A DNA stretch of 31,113 bases. Origin: UBA8752 sp964223495 (GTDB taxonomy: Bacteria; Bacteroidota; Bacteroidia; Flavobacteriales_D; Sanyastnellaceae). The position numbers and the translations under genes are program-made. The stretch's first letter is position 1, and each line of letters opens with the position of its first letter. Shown one piece after another: positions 1 to 8,144 of the stretch. The notes under the pieces were generated by a model that was not told the DNA's origin, ran no database searches, and saw only the letters and a list, made by a program, of their open reading frames with translations. The stretch spans positions 1-31,113 of the forward strand of contig CAXQGL010000074.1 of assembly GCA_964223495.1 (NCBI GenBank), in the 5' to 3' direction.

Positions 1-50
1 CGGTTTCCGACGTTCTCGAGATGCTGGGTGGCTTCGGTGAGGGTTGTTGA
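1..50 (+). CDS. Possible 3' end of an unidentified gene (partial)
   Basis: The frame starting at base 3 is open from the window edge and ends in TGA at 48-50, giving a tail that reads VSDVLEMLGGFGEGC. It stops one base before the stop codon (52-54) of the convergent dehydrogenase. Tight convergent stops of this kind recur elsewhere in the window. The fragment is too short to name, and an open frame of 15 codons can arise by chance. Confidence 0.35.
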   Translation, partial: VSDVLEMLGGFGEGC

Positions 51-51
51 A

Positions 52-1221
52 TCAGGTGAAGAATCCGCGGCCTTCCGCGGCCCTCGTACGCAGTAAAGGA
101 CTGCAGCGATACCGTTCCTCTCCATACCGCTCACGCAGGGCATCGAGCGCCTGGACACACCGGTCCAGCCCGACCTCCTCGGCCCAAGCCAACAGGCCCT
201 TCGGGTAATTGACCCCACCCCGCATGGCCCGGTCGACATCCTCCGCTGAAGCCACTCCCCAGAAGACCGCATCAGCGGCCTCATTGATCAGCATGACAAG
301 GATGCGCCACAGAATATCCTGACCGAGGTCCTTGTCTTCCCTTGGCTGTGGTGTCTCGGCATCTTCGGAGTGATCATACCATCCCTTGCCGCTCTTGCGG
401 CCGAGCCAACCTGCATCCACGTTGCGCTTCTGGGAGAAGGAAGGGCGATATCGGGGCTCGTGGTGGAATGCCTGCCAAACACGCTCTGTCACGGCGTAAT
501 TCACATCGTTGCCAATGAGGTCCATCAAGGCGAACGGCCCCATACGAAACCCACCCAGCGATGTCATGGCCCAATCGATGGTCGCACAATCGGCCACCCC
601 TTCCTCAAGCAGGCGAATGGCCTCGCCGTAATAGGGCCTGGCAACCCGGTTCACGATGAACCCGGGCGTATCCATGGCCAAGGCAGGTTGCTTGCCCCAA
701 TGGCGCATCAGGGCCGACATCTCCTCGGTCAAGCCCTTTCTGGTCTGGAGGGCGGGCACCACTTCGACCAAGGGAAGCAGGGGGGCTGGATTGAAAAAAT
801 GCAAACCGATGAAACGCGCCGGATGCTGGAGTCCAGCTGCGATGGCCGTGACCGACAAGGATGAAGTGTTGGTGGCGAGAATGGCCTCATGACCTACGCT
901 GGCCTCAAGCCTGCCGAACAGGGAGGCCTTGACTTCCATCCGCTCGATGACGGCTTCGATGACCAACCCGCATTCTGCCAGCGCTGACTCTGAAGTCACC
1001 GGATGGAGTCGGGCCACAATCTCATCCGCTTCTTCCCGGCCCAAGCGCCCCTTCGCCACACTGCGGTCCATCATGCGCGCAATGAATTGAACGGCTTCAT
1101 CCGAGGCGGTGTCCTTCTGGTCCAGGATTCTGACCACATGGCCGGCACTGGCCGCAACCTGTGCGATGCCCCTGCCCATGGTGCCTGCTCCGACCACACC
1201 GATGATCATCGACTCGTTCAT
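52..1221 (-). CDS. 3-hydroxyacyl-CoA dehydrogenase (PaaH/HbdA type)
   Basis: NAD-dependent oxidation of 3-hydroxyacyl-CoA to 3-ketoacyl-CoA (fatty-acid, butanoate or phenylacetate degradation), cytosolic. Seen in the 389-residue product: an N-terminal Rossmann motif GAGTMGRG at residues 11-18, the 3HCDH core segment GLHFFNPAP containing the expected His, a FIVNRV segment containing the expected Asn, then the C-terminal 3HCDH domain (GPFALMDLIG). A further ~90-residue helical extension resembles a second, shorter 3HCDH C-domain, so the protein is longer than a ~280-residue 3-hydroxybutyryl-CoA dehydrogenase. The ATG at 1221 is chosen; an in-frame ATG four codons later would also keep the Rossmann fold. 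A TTTG-rich stretch lies just upstream (see the leaderless finding). Substrate chain length cannot be told from sequence. Confidence 0.93.
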   Translation of the reverse strand: MNESMIIGVVGAGTMGRGIAQVAASAGHVVRILDQKDTASDEAVQFIARMMDRSVAKGRLGREEADEIVARLHPVTSESALAECGLVIEAVIERMEVKASLFGRLEASVGHEAILATNTSSLSVTAIAAGLQHPARFIGLHFFNPAPLLPLVEVVPALQTRKGLTEEMSALMRHWGKQPALAMDTPGFIVNRVARPYYGEAIRLLEEGVADCATIDWAMTSLGGFRMGPFALMDLIGNDVNYAVTERVWQAFHHEPRYRPSFSQKRNVDAGWLGRKSGKGWYDHSEDAETPQPREDKDLGQDILWRILVMLINEAADAVFWGVASAEDVDRAMRGGVNYPKGLLAWAEEVGLDRCVQALDALRERYGEERYRCSPLLRTRAAEGRGFFT

Positions 1222-1267
1222 GACAAAGACAAAGGAAAGGCGAACAATGGTGAATGTGCGGTGAAAG

Positions 1268-1276
1268 AAAGGAGGT
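1268..1276 (+). promoter_or_regulatory. Near-perfect extended Shine-Dalgarno sequence
   Basis: AAAGGAGGT at 1268-1276 is fully complementary to the canonical 16S rRNA 3' tail, followed by TTATCAA and then GTG at 1283. Including flanks, AAAGGAGGTTATCAA matches the complement of the 16S tail at 13 of 15 positions. Bacteroidota mRNAs generally lack such sites and no other gene here has one. Confidence 0.6.
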
Positions 1277-1282
1277 TATCAA

Positions 1283-1711
1283 GTGCCGGACCCTTTGATT
1301 GCAAACGATTTCACGACCATGCACACTTGCCTTTCCTGCAAGGGGCGGATTTCATCCGTTTCCACATCGAATTATTCGGGCGACTTCTGTTCGGAATACT
1401 GCTTCTCGACCTATCCCCGCAACATTCGGCGGATGCTCGCCGATGGCGCGGATGGATACCAATCGGAACAGAACCGGAACACAGTGGAACGCATCCTCAA
1501 CCGGAACCGCGACATCCTCAAGGCATTCAGGAATTGGAAACGGGACGCCGCAGCGATGTCGGACATCGGCTCACTGCAATGGTTGAGGGAAAAGGGGTTC
1601 GAATTCGATTACCATACGCACATGACGAGCGGCACGGATGGCCTTACGGAAGTCTGGTGCTACGACATCGGCTACAGGGTGGCACGGGATGGCACTGTCG
1701 AGCCGATCTGA
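1283..1711 (+). CDS. Zinc-ribbon-like conserved small protein, unknown function
   Basis: 142 residues from a GTG start. An N-terminal CxxC (C16, C19) and CxxxC (C36, C40) pattern suggests a structural zinc site. The middle (NTVERILNRNRDILKAF) is helical and the end holds GFEFDYHTH and VWCYDIGYRV. This layout resembles, from memory, a family of short Bacteroidota proteins with Cys pairs, a 'kNRrIL' helix and a 'GF.F.Y.TH...CYD.GY' tail; I know no function for it. Two starts compete. GTG 1283 has a textbook Shine-Dalgarno 7 nt upstream (1268-1276). ATG 1319 would begin MHTCLSC, which fits the family better. The gene is divergent from the dehydrogenase and convergent with the helicase, whose stop lies 7 bases away. 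Confidence 0.75.
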   Translation: MPDPLIANDFTTMHTCLSCKGRISSVSTSNYSGDFCSEYCFSTYPRNIRRMLADGADGYQSEQNRNTVERILNRNRDILKAFRNWKRDAAAMSDIGSLQWLREKGFEFDYHTHMTSGTDGLTEVWCYDIGYRVARDGTVEPI

Positions 1712-1718
1712 AAACCCA

Positions 1719-3008
1719 TCAACGCCGGCGCTTCTTTCTTCCGGCTGACCGCCCCTTTGAAGGACCCGACTTGCGCTTCTTCTCGTGAAAAGCACCCTTG
1801 AAGGTGGGGTCCGCCTTGCGCTTTTCACGATCGATGGCCCTGGCCATGGCCTGCGCCTCCCATTTGGGGGTCGGCACCTCCTCAACCGCATCAGGCAAAG
1901 GCAACAATTGCAAATGACATCCAAGCAACTGCTCCACCCTTTTGAGGGCGGCCGACTCGCTCGGATCGACGAGGGTCAATGCCTTCCCCTTTCTCTTGGC
2001 CCGACCCGTGCGACCGATCCTGTGGATATAGTCGTGGGGGTCCTTCGGCACCGTCACGTTGATGACCATGTCCAATCGGGGCACGTCAATCCCACGGCTC
2101 GCGACATCCGTGGCCACCAAATAGCGCAGTTCGCCTGCCTTGAAGGCATCCATGGCATTGATCCTGCTGTTCTGTCCCTTGTTCGCATGAAGGGTCCTGA
2201 CGGAAGGGGTGACGGAATGGGCAATCCGCTGTCCGATGCGCTCGGCCTGGTCCTTCTCCCGCACGAACAACAAGGCCTGTTCGGGCATGTCCTCCTGCTG
2301 CAGCAGTGCTTCAAGCAGGTTGAGCTTGGTGCCGAAGTTGGGCGCTCGGTATCCCGATTGGTCAATCGTCTCCACCGGCGTGGACTGCGGAGCGGCCTCA
2401 ACCCGGGTCGGCCAGAGCAGGAATTCACCCGCCATGGCCTCGGTCTTCGGAGGGTAGGTCGCGGAGAACAAAAGATTCTGGCGCTTGATCGGAAGGATTT
2501 CGAGCAACTTTCTGAGCTGGGGCATGAAGCCAAGGTCCATCATGCGGTCGGCCTCATCCAGCACCAGATGTTCAATGCCCTTGGTCTCGAAGGCGTGCCG
2601 GAGGTAGAGCTCCATGAAGCGCCCGGGGGTGGCGACGACCAGGTCACACCCAGCCTCCATGCTTTCCTGTTGGGCACGATGCCCGACCCCGCCATACACC
2701 ACCTGGATGCGCAGGTCGGTCGGGCCTGCGAGCTGTCTCGCCACATCCGCGATCTGAAGCGCCAATTCCTTGGCCGGCGTCAGGATGACACAGCGTGGCC
2801 CTTTGCCTTGCGCATGGGAGAGCATGCCCATCAGCGGAAGGAGAAAGGCCAAAGTCTTGCCCGTACCGGTCTGTGCGATGCCGATGACGTCCTGCCCGGC
2901 CCTGATGCGGGGTATGGCCTTGCATTGGATTTCCGTAGGCTCGGAAATGCCCATATCCGCACGGACATTCAGGTATTGGCGTGTGACCTTGAGGTCTTCA
3001 AACGTCAT
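1719..3008 (-). CDS. DEAD-box ATP-dependent RNA helicase (RhlE-like)
   Basis: ATP-driven unwinding of short RNA duplexes, probably in ribosome assembly or mRNA turnover. The 429-residue protein has helicase domain 1 with Walker A AQTGTGKT (45-52), motif Ia PAKELALQ (usually PTRELALQ), TPGR, DEAD (151-154) and SAT (182-184). Domain 2 has ATDVASRGIDVP and HRIGRTGR (329-336). The last ~40 residues are a Lys/Arg-rich tail, a common RNA-binding extension. The start MTFEDL is standard for the family. On the coding strand TAATCTTG lies 4 nt upstream of the ATG, a 5-of-6 match to the Bacteroidota -7 box. The exact subfamily is uncertain. Confidence 0.95.
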   Translation of the reverse strand: MTFEDLKVTRQYLNVRADMGISEPTEIQCKAIPRIRAGQDVIGIAQTGTGKTLAFLLPLMGMLSHAQGKGPRCVILTPAKELALQIADVARQLAGPTDLRIQVVYGGVGHRAQQESMEAGCDLVVATPGRFMELYLRHAFETKGIEHLVLDEADRMMDLGFMPQLRKLLEILPIKRQNLLFSATYPPKTEAMAGEFLLWPTRVEAAPQSTPVETIDQSGYRAPNFGTKLNLLEALLQQEDMPEQALLFVREKDQAERIGQRIAHSVTPSVRTLHANKGQNSRINAMDAFKAGELRYLVATDVASRGIDVPRLDMVINVTVPKDPHDYIHRIGRTGRAKRKGKALTLVDPSESAALKRVEQLLGCHLQLLPLPDAVEEVPTPKWEAQAMARAIDREKRKADPTFKGAFHEKKRKSGPSKGRSAGRKKRRR

Positions 3009-3012
3009 GATG

Positions 3013-3020
3013 CAAGATTA
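3013..3020 (-). promoter_or_regulatory. Candidate -7 promoter box of the helicase gene
   Basis: On the minus strand this reads TAATCTTG, 5 of 6 fixed positions of TAnnTTTG, ending 4 nt before the ATG at 3008. No clear -33 TTG at standard spacing. It is one of a set of similarly placed boxes. Confidence 0.35.
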
Positions 3021-3074
3021 ACCCATGGATGAAGTCCGTCGTGGTATTGCGTCCTTGCTTTCCTTTGCCCCTTG

Positions 3075-4076
3075 ATGCCGTCGACTTCCATATCCTTCAG
3101 CAGTCCTGAAATGGACCGTTTGCGAGGGTATCTCGCCGAGAAAGGATTGGTGCTGCCTGCCGATCCGCGGGACATACAGGAGGAGTGGAGCCTGCCTTTC
3201 GTCAGGTGGGTGGTGGAGCATACCACGGAACGCGTGGAATGCAACCTGCAACCGGATGATCCCCCCGGCATTTTCATCGGCACCCACCGGGACATCGTCT
3301 GCGATCCTGCATTGTTCAATTTGGCCCGGGTGGAGGCGGGAATGGACACCACCCATATCGTGCTGGGCAGCAACCTCGCCAATGTGCCTTGGGTGAAGGA
3401 CCTCCTGGTAGCGAACAAGGCGATTTTCATTGACCGGGAACTGACTGGAAGGGCGGCCATGGAACAGCACATAGGGCTCAGCGAGCGCATTGCTTCCATT
3501 GTCAGGGGAGGCAGGCATGTATGGATCGCACAAGCGCCGGGCAGGTCAAAAGACGGTAAGGATGAGACCCACGTTGGCCTGCTGCGCATGCTGGGCATGG
3601 CATGGGGTGGTGAAGAATTGGGGGCCGGCGCATTGAAGGGGCTTCTTCGTCCGGTATCGATGCGCTATGACGTTAATCCTTGTGACGCCTTGCTGTTGAG
3701 GGAGAAATTGACCGGACGCAAGGCCGAGGGAGATGACGAGCGCAGCATGAGGACCGGTCTTGAGGGATGGAAGGGTACGGTCCGCATAGGGGAGGGGAAG
3801 GTCGTGGAAGTGCCGGATGATCCCGGCAGGGAAGGATGGCAGACATTGGCCGCCGGTGTTGACCGCGCCATCGTGGACCTGAATGTATCGGGCCAATGGG
3901 CCGCAGAAGCAGAGGCCGCACTTGTGGATGGTGATTTCGAAGGACTCAGTCCGGCCTTCAGGAGCCGCATCCAATGGGTGGGAGAACACCTCTCAACCCT
4001 CATGGGGCCATTGGATGACCGAGCGCTACACGAGGGCATGTGTGAGATCTATCGCGAAGTCACCGAGCGGGCCTGA
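3075..4076 (+). CDS. 1-acylglycerol-3-phosphate acyltransferase-like protein
   Basis: Member of the PlsC-like acyltransferase superfamily, which moves acyl chains onto lysophospholipids or related acceptors at the inner membrane. The 333-residue protein carries a block I variant HRDIVCD (His and Asp five residues apart instead of the usual four), AIFIDRELTGR as block II and IAQAPGRSKDG in the position of the usual EGTRS block. From memory these variants occur in a Bacteroidota subgroup annotated as acyltransferases. No strong membrane helix is obvious. ATG 3075 is preferred over an immediately preceding in-frame TTG at 3072. TTCCTTTG (3060-3067) ends 7 nt upstream. Divergent from the helicase. 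The true acyl acceptor is unknown. Confidence 0.75.
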   Translation: MPSTSISFSSPEMDRLRGYLAEKGLVLPADPRDIQEEWSLPFVRWVVEHTTERVECNLQPDDPPGIFIGTHRDIVCDPALFNLARVEAGMDTTHIVLGSNLANVPWVKDLLVANKAIFIDRELTGRAAMEQHIGLSERIASIVRGGRHVWIAQAPGRSKDGKDETHVGLLRMLGMAWGGEELGAGALKGLLRPVSMRYDVNPCDALLLREKLTGRKAEGDDERSMRTGLEGWKGTVRIGEGKVVEVPDDPGREGWQTLAAGVDRAIVDLNVSGQWAAEAEAALVDGDFEGLSPAFRSRIQWVGEHLSTLMGPLDDRALHEGMCEIYREVTERA

Positions 4077-4082
4077 ACGCCA

Positions 4083-4850
4083 TCAGCGGCCTGGTTGCCC
4101 CGCGTCCCATACAGCCATGGCAATGCCCGCCGCCATGGAGGCGTTGAGGGATTCGGAATGACCCTTCCCTGGAATATGAAGGAACTCGGAACAGAGGTGT
4201 TTTACCCCTTCGGAGAGTCCATGGCTTTCACTGCCGATGACGATGATACGCCCCCCTGCGGAAGGGGGCTGCAATCGGGACCAGACGGAATGCCCTTCCA
4301 TTTGAAGCCCGGAAACTGGAACGCCGGCCTCCACAAAAGGGCGAAGCGTTTCAACGAGGTCGGCCTGCCAGAAGGGCACCCGAAACAAGGCACCCATGGT
4401 CGCCTGGACCACCTTCGGATTGAAGCGGTCCACCGTATCCGTGCCGGCAAGAATTCCGGCAATGCCGAACCAATCGGCCGTCCGGATGATGGTGCCGAGA
4501 TTTCCGGGATCGGACAAACCGTCCAATGCAATGGCAAGACGGGGGGCGGGGACATCCAACCATGCTTCTGGCTCGGGAATCGGGGCGTCCTGCATGCCGA
4601 TGACAGCCAGGACACCCGGTGGCGTGTGCAATGTGCTCATCCGCTCCATCTCCCGGGGTGTCACCTGATCGGCCCCCCAAGTGTCCGGAATGTCCGCATC
4701 GGCCCTGGCATACAATCCATGCACCTGCCAACCGCTTGACAAGGCTTCTTCGACGACTTTTTTCCCCTCAACGATGAATTTGCCTTCGAGGCTCCTTGCT
4801 TTGCGACGACGCAGTGCCCTCACCGCCAGAATTTCGTTCTTCGTAGCCAT
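4083..4850 (-). CDS. TrmH/SpoU family (SPOUT) RNA methyltransferase
   Basis: SAM-dependent 2'-O-ribose methylation of rRNA or tRNA. The 255-residue protein begins MATKNEIL and has an N-terminal substrate-binding region (EGKFIVEGKKVVEEAL), then the SPOUT knot motifs: LDGLSDPGNLGTIIRTADWFG (motif 1 area), VIGSESHGLS (motif 2) and SLNASMAAGIAMAVW (motif 3). The frame stays open upstream to 5090, but the start at 4850 matches the family N-terminus and the extension would lie over bamA. Its ATG shares two bases with the ATG of the divergent outer-membrane protein gene (CATG, 4848-4851). The target nucleotide cannot be predicted. Confidence 0.93.
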   Translation of the reverse strand: MATKNEILAVRALRRRKARSLEGKFIVEGKKVVEEALSSGWQVHGLYARADADIPDTWGADQVTPREMERMSTLHTPPGVLAVIGMQDAPIPEPEAWLDVPAPRLAIALDGLSDPGNLGTIIRTADWFGIAGILAGTDTVDRFNPKVVQATMGALFRVPFWQADLVETLRPFVEAGVPVSGLQMEGHSVWSRLQPPSAGGRIIVIGSESHGLSEGVKHLCSEFLHIPGKGHSESLNASMAAGIAMAVWDAGQPGR

Positions 4851-7158
4851 GTTCCCAGTCCCCCAATGTCGCGCAAGATGCGCACTCCGATTGGCACTTT
4901 TGACGTGGAGCATGGCGTTGGGGACACTCAATGCCCAGAAATCGAGCCCATCCATCGAGCCTGAAGTCGTCTGGAACGTGGAGTGGAAACTCAGTGACGA
5001 AGCGCAAGCCACAGGGGAAAGCCTATCCGATATCCAAGGCTTGCTCGAAGGTGCCCTCATCCTGCGGCCACCGGAGCGGTGGTTGGGCATTCCTTTCCGT
5101 CACGCTTGGTCCAAACTGAACGGGAAGTGGGACAATGCACTGGAGCTGGGAAATCCCCCGCCAATCGGCACTGCTTCTCCCTATGACGGGGCCATGGTGG
5201 AGCGGAGTCAGGCCTTGTTGCAATCGAGATTGATGCGCAATGGCTTCCTCGAGGCATCCCTGTCCATGGACACCATTGGCAACAAAGGGAAAGTGACCCT
5301 GTCCATCTTGCTTGATCCGGGGCCACGATACCTGTGCGGCTCCACTTCGGTCACGACTGAAGGCAGCGGTCTGACGGCTTCTGATGTCGCATTGCTTACC
5401 GACCGATGGGCGCAATGGGTGGGCCGTCCCATCGATCTCATTGCACTGGACCAGGAACGAAGTTCCATGTCGGAACGGTTGCAATCCGAAGGTTGGTTCG
5501 GTTTGATCGCAGACCACTTTGCCATTGACATCGACACGACGGGGAGCCGGAAATCCAAAATGGTCCATCTCGGTTTGAAGGTGCTGCCCATCGTGCAGGA
5601 ATCGGATACCCTTCGACACCGCCGGGCCTATATCGACAGCCTGAGTTTCCATTGGCATCCGTTGGATGATGGAATGGACTCACTTGAAACCAGGACGGAA
5701 AAGGGAGTGCTCTGGAAGGTCCCATTCGGACGGGATTTGCGCGGACTGGCCCATCGAATGCACTTGTCACCGGGCGACCCATACGATCCTGGTCTGTTGT
5801 CCGATGCCAGGCAGTCGCTTCGCATGTTGCCGCTTCTCCAGGATGTTCGTCTCGACATTTCTCCCGGACTGGTCGATTCCGATGATGAACGGGCACCATT
5901 GCATGTACACCTCGATGCCTATCCGACGGAGCGGCGCATCATGAGGGTCAATGGCGCATTGATCTCCCGTCTTGGATTGGGCGGGGAGATGACCCTTTCA
6001 ATAGCCGATCTTGATTTTCGCAAACGGGCGGAAGAAATCAGTTTTGACCTCGGACTTGGCCTTGAGACGGTGGTGCCATACAGCTCAGGTCAGGAAGGGG
6101 TGGTCGAACCCACACCCTTGAACTCAAGGGTGCTGAGTGCCGGTGTGGTGTATTCGACCGGGCGGCTGATTCCCTTTGGGCCGGACCGTTTTCCGAAATC
6201 CACCAGGCCATTGAGTCGGCTGTCCATGACCTTCAGGGATGAGAGCCGTCCAAGGTTCAGCAGAACCTACGTTCAATTCGGATTGGTTGAAGGATTCATG
6301 GAAAACGTGAGCAAGGGGTCCAGGATCGAATTGCGCCCATTTGAAATCGCCATGACGGCCAGCAGACTGGAACCCGATTTCGTCCAGGAGCTGGAGAATT
6401 TGGGGTCGGACATCCTGACTTCATCCTTCGAGTCGAGGGCCCTGTTCGGATCCAGTGTGGACTGGAGGTTGAGCACACCCCATAGCATCCGACGTCCCTG
6501 GAAATGGAGCCTGAATGTGGAATTGGAGGGCGCGGGAAATCTATTTCATTTGATCGACCGCCGCGCTCCGGAGGAAACCACAGTACCACTTCCGAGCGCA
6601 TTCGGAGAAACAGCGGATGTGCAGGTCGCACGCTACATCAGATGGCTGCTCGACATGCGGGGAGGATGGAGTCGGGATGGGCGCAACGGCATTTTCGGTC
6701 GCTGTTTTGTAGGGGTGGCTTCCTCTACCATAGATGGCGTGGCCATACCCTTGGAAAAGCAGTTTTATGTAGGCGGCCCCAACAGCATGCGCGGTTGGCA
6801 GGCACTCACCTTGGGGCCGGGAGGAACCGATGTTCCGGGATTGCGCGTCCGCGGGGACATCCACGCCGAATTCAATCTGGAATTCAGGCGATACGTCAAC
6901 GACTGGATTCAATTGGCAGCCTTTACGGATGCAGGGAACATCTGGATGACACGTCCGGAGGAAAGCCGACCTCGGGTAGAATTCGAATTCGAGTCTTTTT
7001 TGTCCCAGACAGCCGCATCGTATGGCGCTGGAATCAGGTTTGATTTCGAGTATTTCTTGCTCCGTTGCGATTTTGGAAGGCCTTGGAAATGGCCTGATGG
7101 CAGCAATTCCACGGACAGAAGTTGGCGGATTCACCCCGCTGTTTCACTCCCCTTCTGA
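4849..7158 (+). CDS. BamA/TamA family outer-membrane beta-barrel protein
   Basis: Omp85-type protein, predicted to insert or translocate proteins at the outer membrane. From ATG 4849 the product is 769 residues. The signal peptide has Arg residues followed by LRLALLTWSMALGTLNAQ, with no lipobox cysteine, so it is not a TamL-like lipoprotein. Residues ~35-420 form the periplasmic POTRA-like region. The rest is a barrel with the conserved 'GGPNSMRGW' loop motif (R648) and a terminal phenylalanine, typical of outer-membrane proteins. It is followed 22 nt later by accD. Starts further upstream would lie inside the divergent methyltransferase gene. Whether it is the essential BamA or an accessory TamA-like paralogue cannot be decided. 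Confidence 0.88.
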   Translation: MFPVPQCRARCALRLALLTWSMALGTLNAQKSSPSIEPEVVWNVEWKLSDEAQATGESLSDIQGLLEGALILRPPERWLGIPFRHAWSKLNGKWDNALELGNPPPIGTASPYDGAMVERSQALLQSRLMRNGFLEASLSMDTIGNKGKVTLSILLDPGPRYLCGSTSVTTEGSGLTASDVALLTDRWAQWVGRPIDLIALDQERSSMSERLQSEGWFGLIADHFAIDIDTTGSRKSKMVHLGLKVLPIVQESDTLRHRRAYIDSLSFHWHPLDDGMDSLETRTEKGVLWKVPFGRDLRGLAHRMHLSPGDPYDPGLLSDARQSLRMLPLLQDVRLDISPGLVDSDDERAPLHVHLDAYPTERRIMRVNGALISRLGLGGEMTLSIADLDFRKRAEEISFDLGLGLETVVPYSSGQEGVVEPTPLNSRVLSAGVVYSTGRLIPFGPDRFPKSTRPLSRLSMTFRDESRPRFSRTYVQFGLVEGFMENVSKGSRIELRPFEIAMTASRLEPDFVQELENLGSDILTSSFESRALFGSSVDWRLSTPHSIRRPWKWSLNVELEGAGNLFHLIDRRAPEETTVPLPSAFGETADVQVARYIRWLLDMRGGWSRDGRNGIFGRCFVGVASSTIDGVAIPLEKQFYVGGPNSMRGWQALTLGPGGTDVPGLRVRGDIHAEFNLEFRRYVNDWIQLAAFTDAGNIWMTRPEESRPRVEFEFESFLSQTAASYGAGIRFDFEYFLLRCDFGRPWKWPDGSNSTDRSWRIHPAVSLPF

Positions 7159-7162
7159 GGGG
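7149..7162 (+). other. Small hairpin over the bamA-like stop codon
   Basis: CCCCT-TCTG-AGGGG forms a 5-bp stem with a tetraloop spanning the TGA of the outer-membrane protein gene. No T-run follows, so it is not a convincing terminator; it lies just upstream of the accD promoter box. Confidence 0.3.
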
Positions 7163-7166
7163 CGGC

Positions 7167-7174
7167 TACATTTG
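7167..7174 (+). promoter_or_regulatory. -7 promoter box of accD (TACATTTG)
   Basis: Perfect match to the Bacteroidota TAnnTTTG box, ending 6 nt before the accD ATG at 7181. TTTC at 7142-7145, 21 nt further upstream, could act as an imperfect -33 element. The expected transcription start is at or within a few bases of the ATG, which implies a leaderless or nearly leaderless accD mRNA. Confidence 0.6.
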
Positions 7175-7180
7175 CAATGC

Positions 7181-8092
7181 ATGGCAGAAGAAAAGCACCA
7201 GGCAGAGGCCCGCTCAAATGAAGCTGGTAATGCGGAGGGCTCCGGATTGGGGTGGTTCCGCAGGATGAAGGAGGGAATCACAACCAAGACTGCGGAGAAG
7301 AAGGAGATTCCCGAAGGCAATTGGTACAAATGCCCCTCTTGCAAAACAGTGATCGCCAGCGCGGAGCACGAAGAGAACTTCTGGGTCTGTGGCCATTGTG
7401 ACCACCATGCCCGCATCGGTTCGAACGAGTATTTCCAAATCCTGTTCGATGATGGAAAGTTCCGTGAATTGCAGGCCAAGATGACTTCCGCAAATCCACT
7501 CGGTTTCAAGGACACCAAGGATTATGAGGATAGACTGGCCACTTCGATGGACAAGACGGGGCTCAAGGATGCCATTCGCACCGGGGTGGGAGAGGTGGCC
7601 GGCAGGTCCATGGTCATCAGCTGCATGGATTTTGGATTCATCGGTGGATCGATGGGCTCTGTCGTGGGAGAGAAGATTGCAAAGGCTGTGGATTACGCCA
7701 TCAAAAACGGATTGCCCTTCGTGTGCATCACGAAATCAGGGGGTGCCCGCATGATGGAAGCCGGCCTCTCCTTGATGCAGATGGCCAAGACCAGTGCCAA
7801 ATTGAGCCTTTTGGCTAAGGCAGGCCTGCCTTACATCTGCGTGCTCACCGACCCGACTACTGGCGGTGTGACTGCTTCATTCGCCATGTTGGGTGATGTG
7901 CACCTCGCCGAACCGAATGCCCTCATCGGATTTGCAGGCCCCCGGGTGGTCAAGGAGACCATCGGAAAGGATCTGCCTCAAGGATTCCAGAAGTCCGAGT
8001 TCCTTTTGGAACACGGATTTGTGGACCGAATCGTCCATCGCGGCAATTTGAGGGCGGAGCTCGGCGAACTCATCGGCATGCTGATGGACTGA
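7181..8092 (+). CDS. accD: Acetyl-CoA carboxylase carboxyltransferase subunit beta
   Basis: Beta half of the carboxyltransferase that makes malonyl-CoA for fatty-acid synthesis; it works with AccA, which is not in this window. The 303-residue protein has the diagnostic N-terminal zinc ribbon (C51, C54, C70, C73; KCPSC and VCGHC), then the crotonase-fold core with SGGARMMEAGLSLMQMAK, DPTTGGVTASFAMLGDV and IGFAGPRVVKET. The frame is open further upstream but that part overlaps the preceding gene; ATG 7181 gives the usual length, with an N-terminal ~25-residue polar extension. The perfect -7 box 6 nt upstream indicates its own promoter. Confidence 0.97.
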   Translation: MAEEKHQAEARSNEAGNAEGSGLGWFRRMKEGITTKTAEKKEIPEGNWYKCPSCKTVIASAEHEENFWVCGHCDHHARIGSNEYFQILFDDGKFRELQAKMTSANPLGFKDTKDYEDRLATSMDKTGLKDAIRTGVGEVAGRSMVISCMDFGFIGGSMGSVVGEKIAKAVDYAIKNGLPFVCITKSGGARMMEAGLSLMQMAKTSAKLSLLAKAGLPYICVLTDPTTGGVTASFAMLGDVHLAEPNALIGFAGPRVVKETIGKDLPQGFQKSEFLLEHGFVDRIVHRGNLRAELGELIGMLMD

Positions 8093-8109
8093 CTCCTTTC
8101 GTATAAGTC

Positions 8110-8140
8110 TTGGCGAATCGCTGGGCCCAACCTAATTTTG
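8110..8140 (+). promoter_or_regulatory. rpsO promoter (TTG - 20 nt - TAATTTTG)
   Basis: TTG at 8110-8112, a 20-nt spacer and TAATTTTG at 8133-8140 fit the Bacteroidota sigma consensus (TTG near -33, TAnnTTTG near -7) at every fixed position. The leader to the rpsO ATG would be about 40 nt. Confidence 0.75.
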
Positions 8141-8144
8141 CACC

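Noticed and set aside
1785..3032. A 415-codon plus-strand frame
   Set aside because: It is entirely antisense to the helicase gene, whose motifs are all present in order; the translation has no recognisable domain.
4851..5090. N-terminal extension of the RNA methyltransferase
   Set aside because: The extension lies over the signal peptide and start of the outer-membrane protein gene and has no similarity to the family; MATKNEIL is the normal start.
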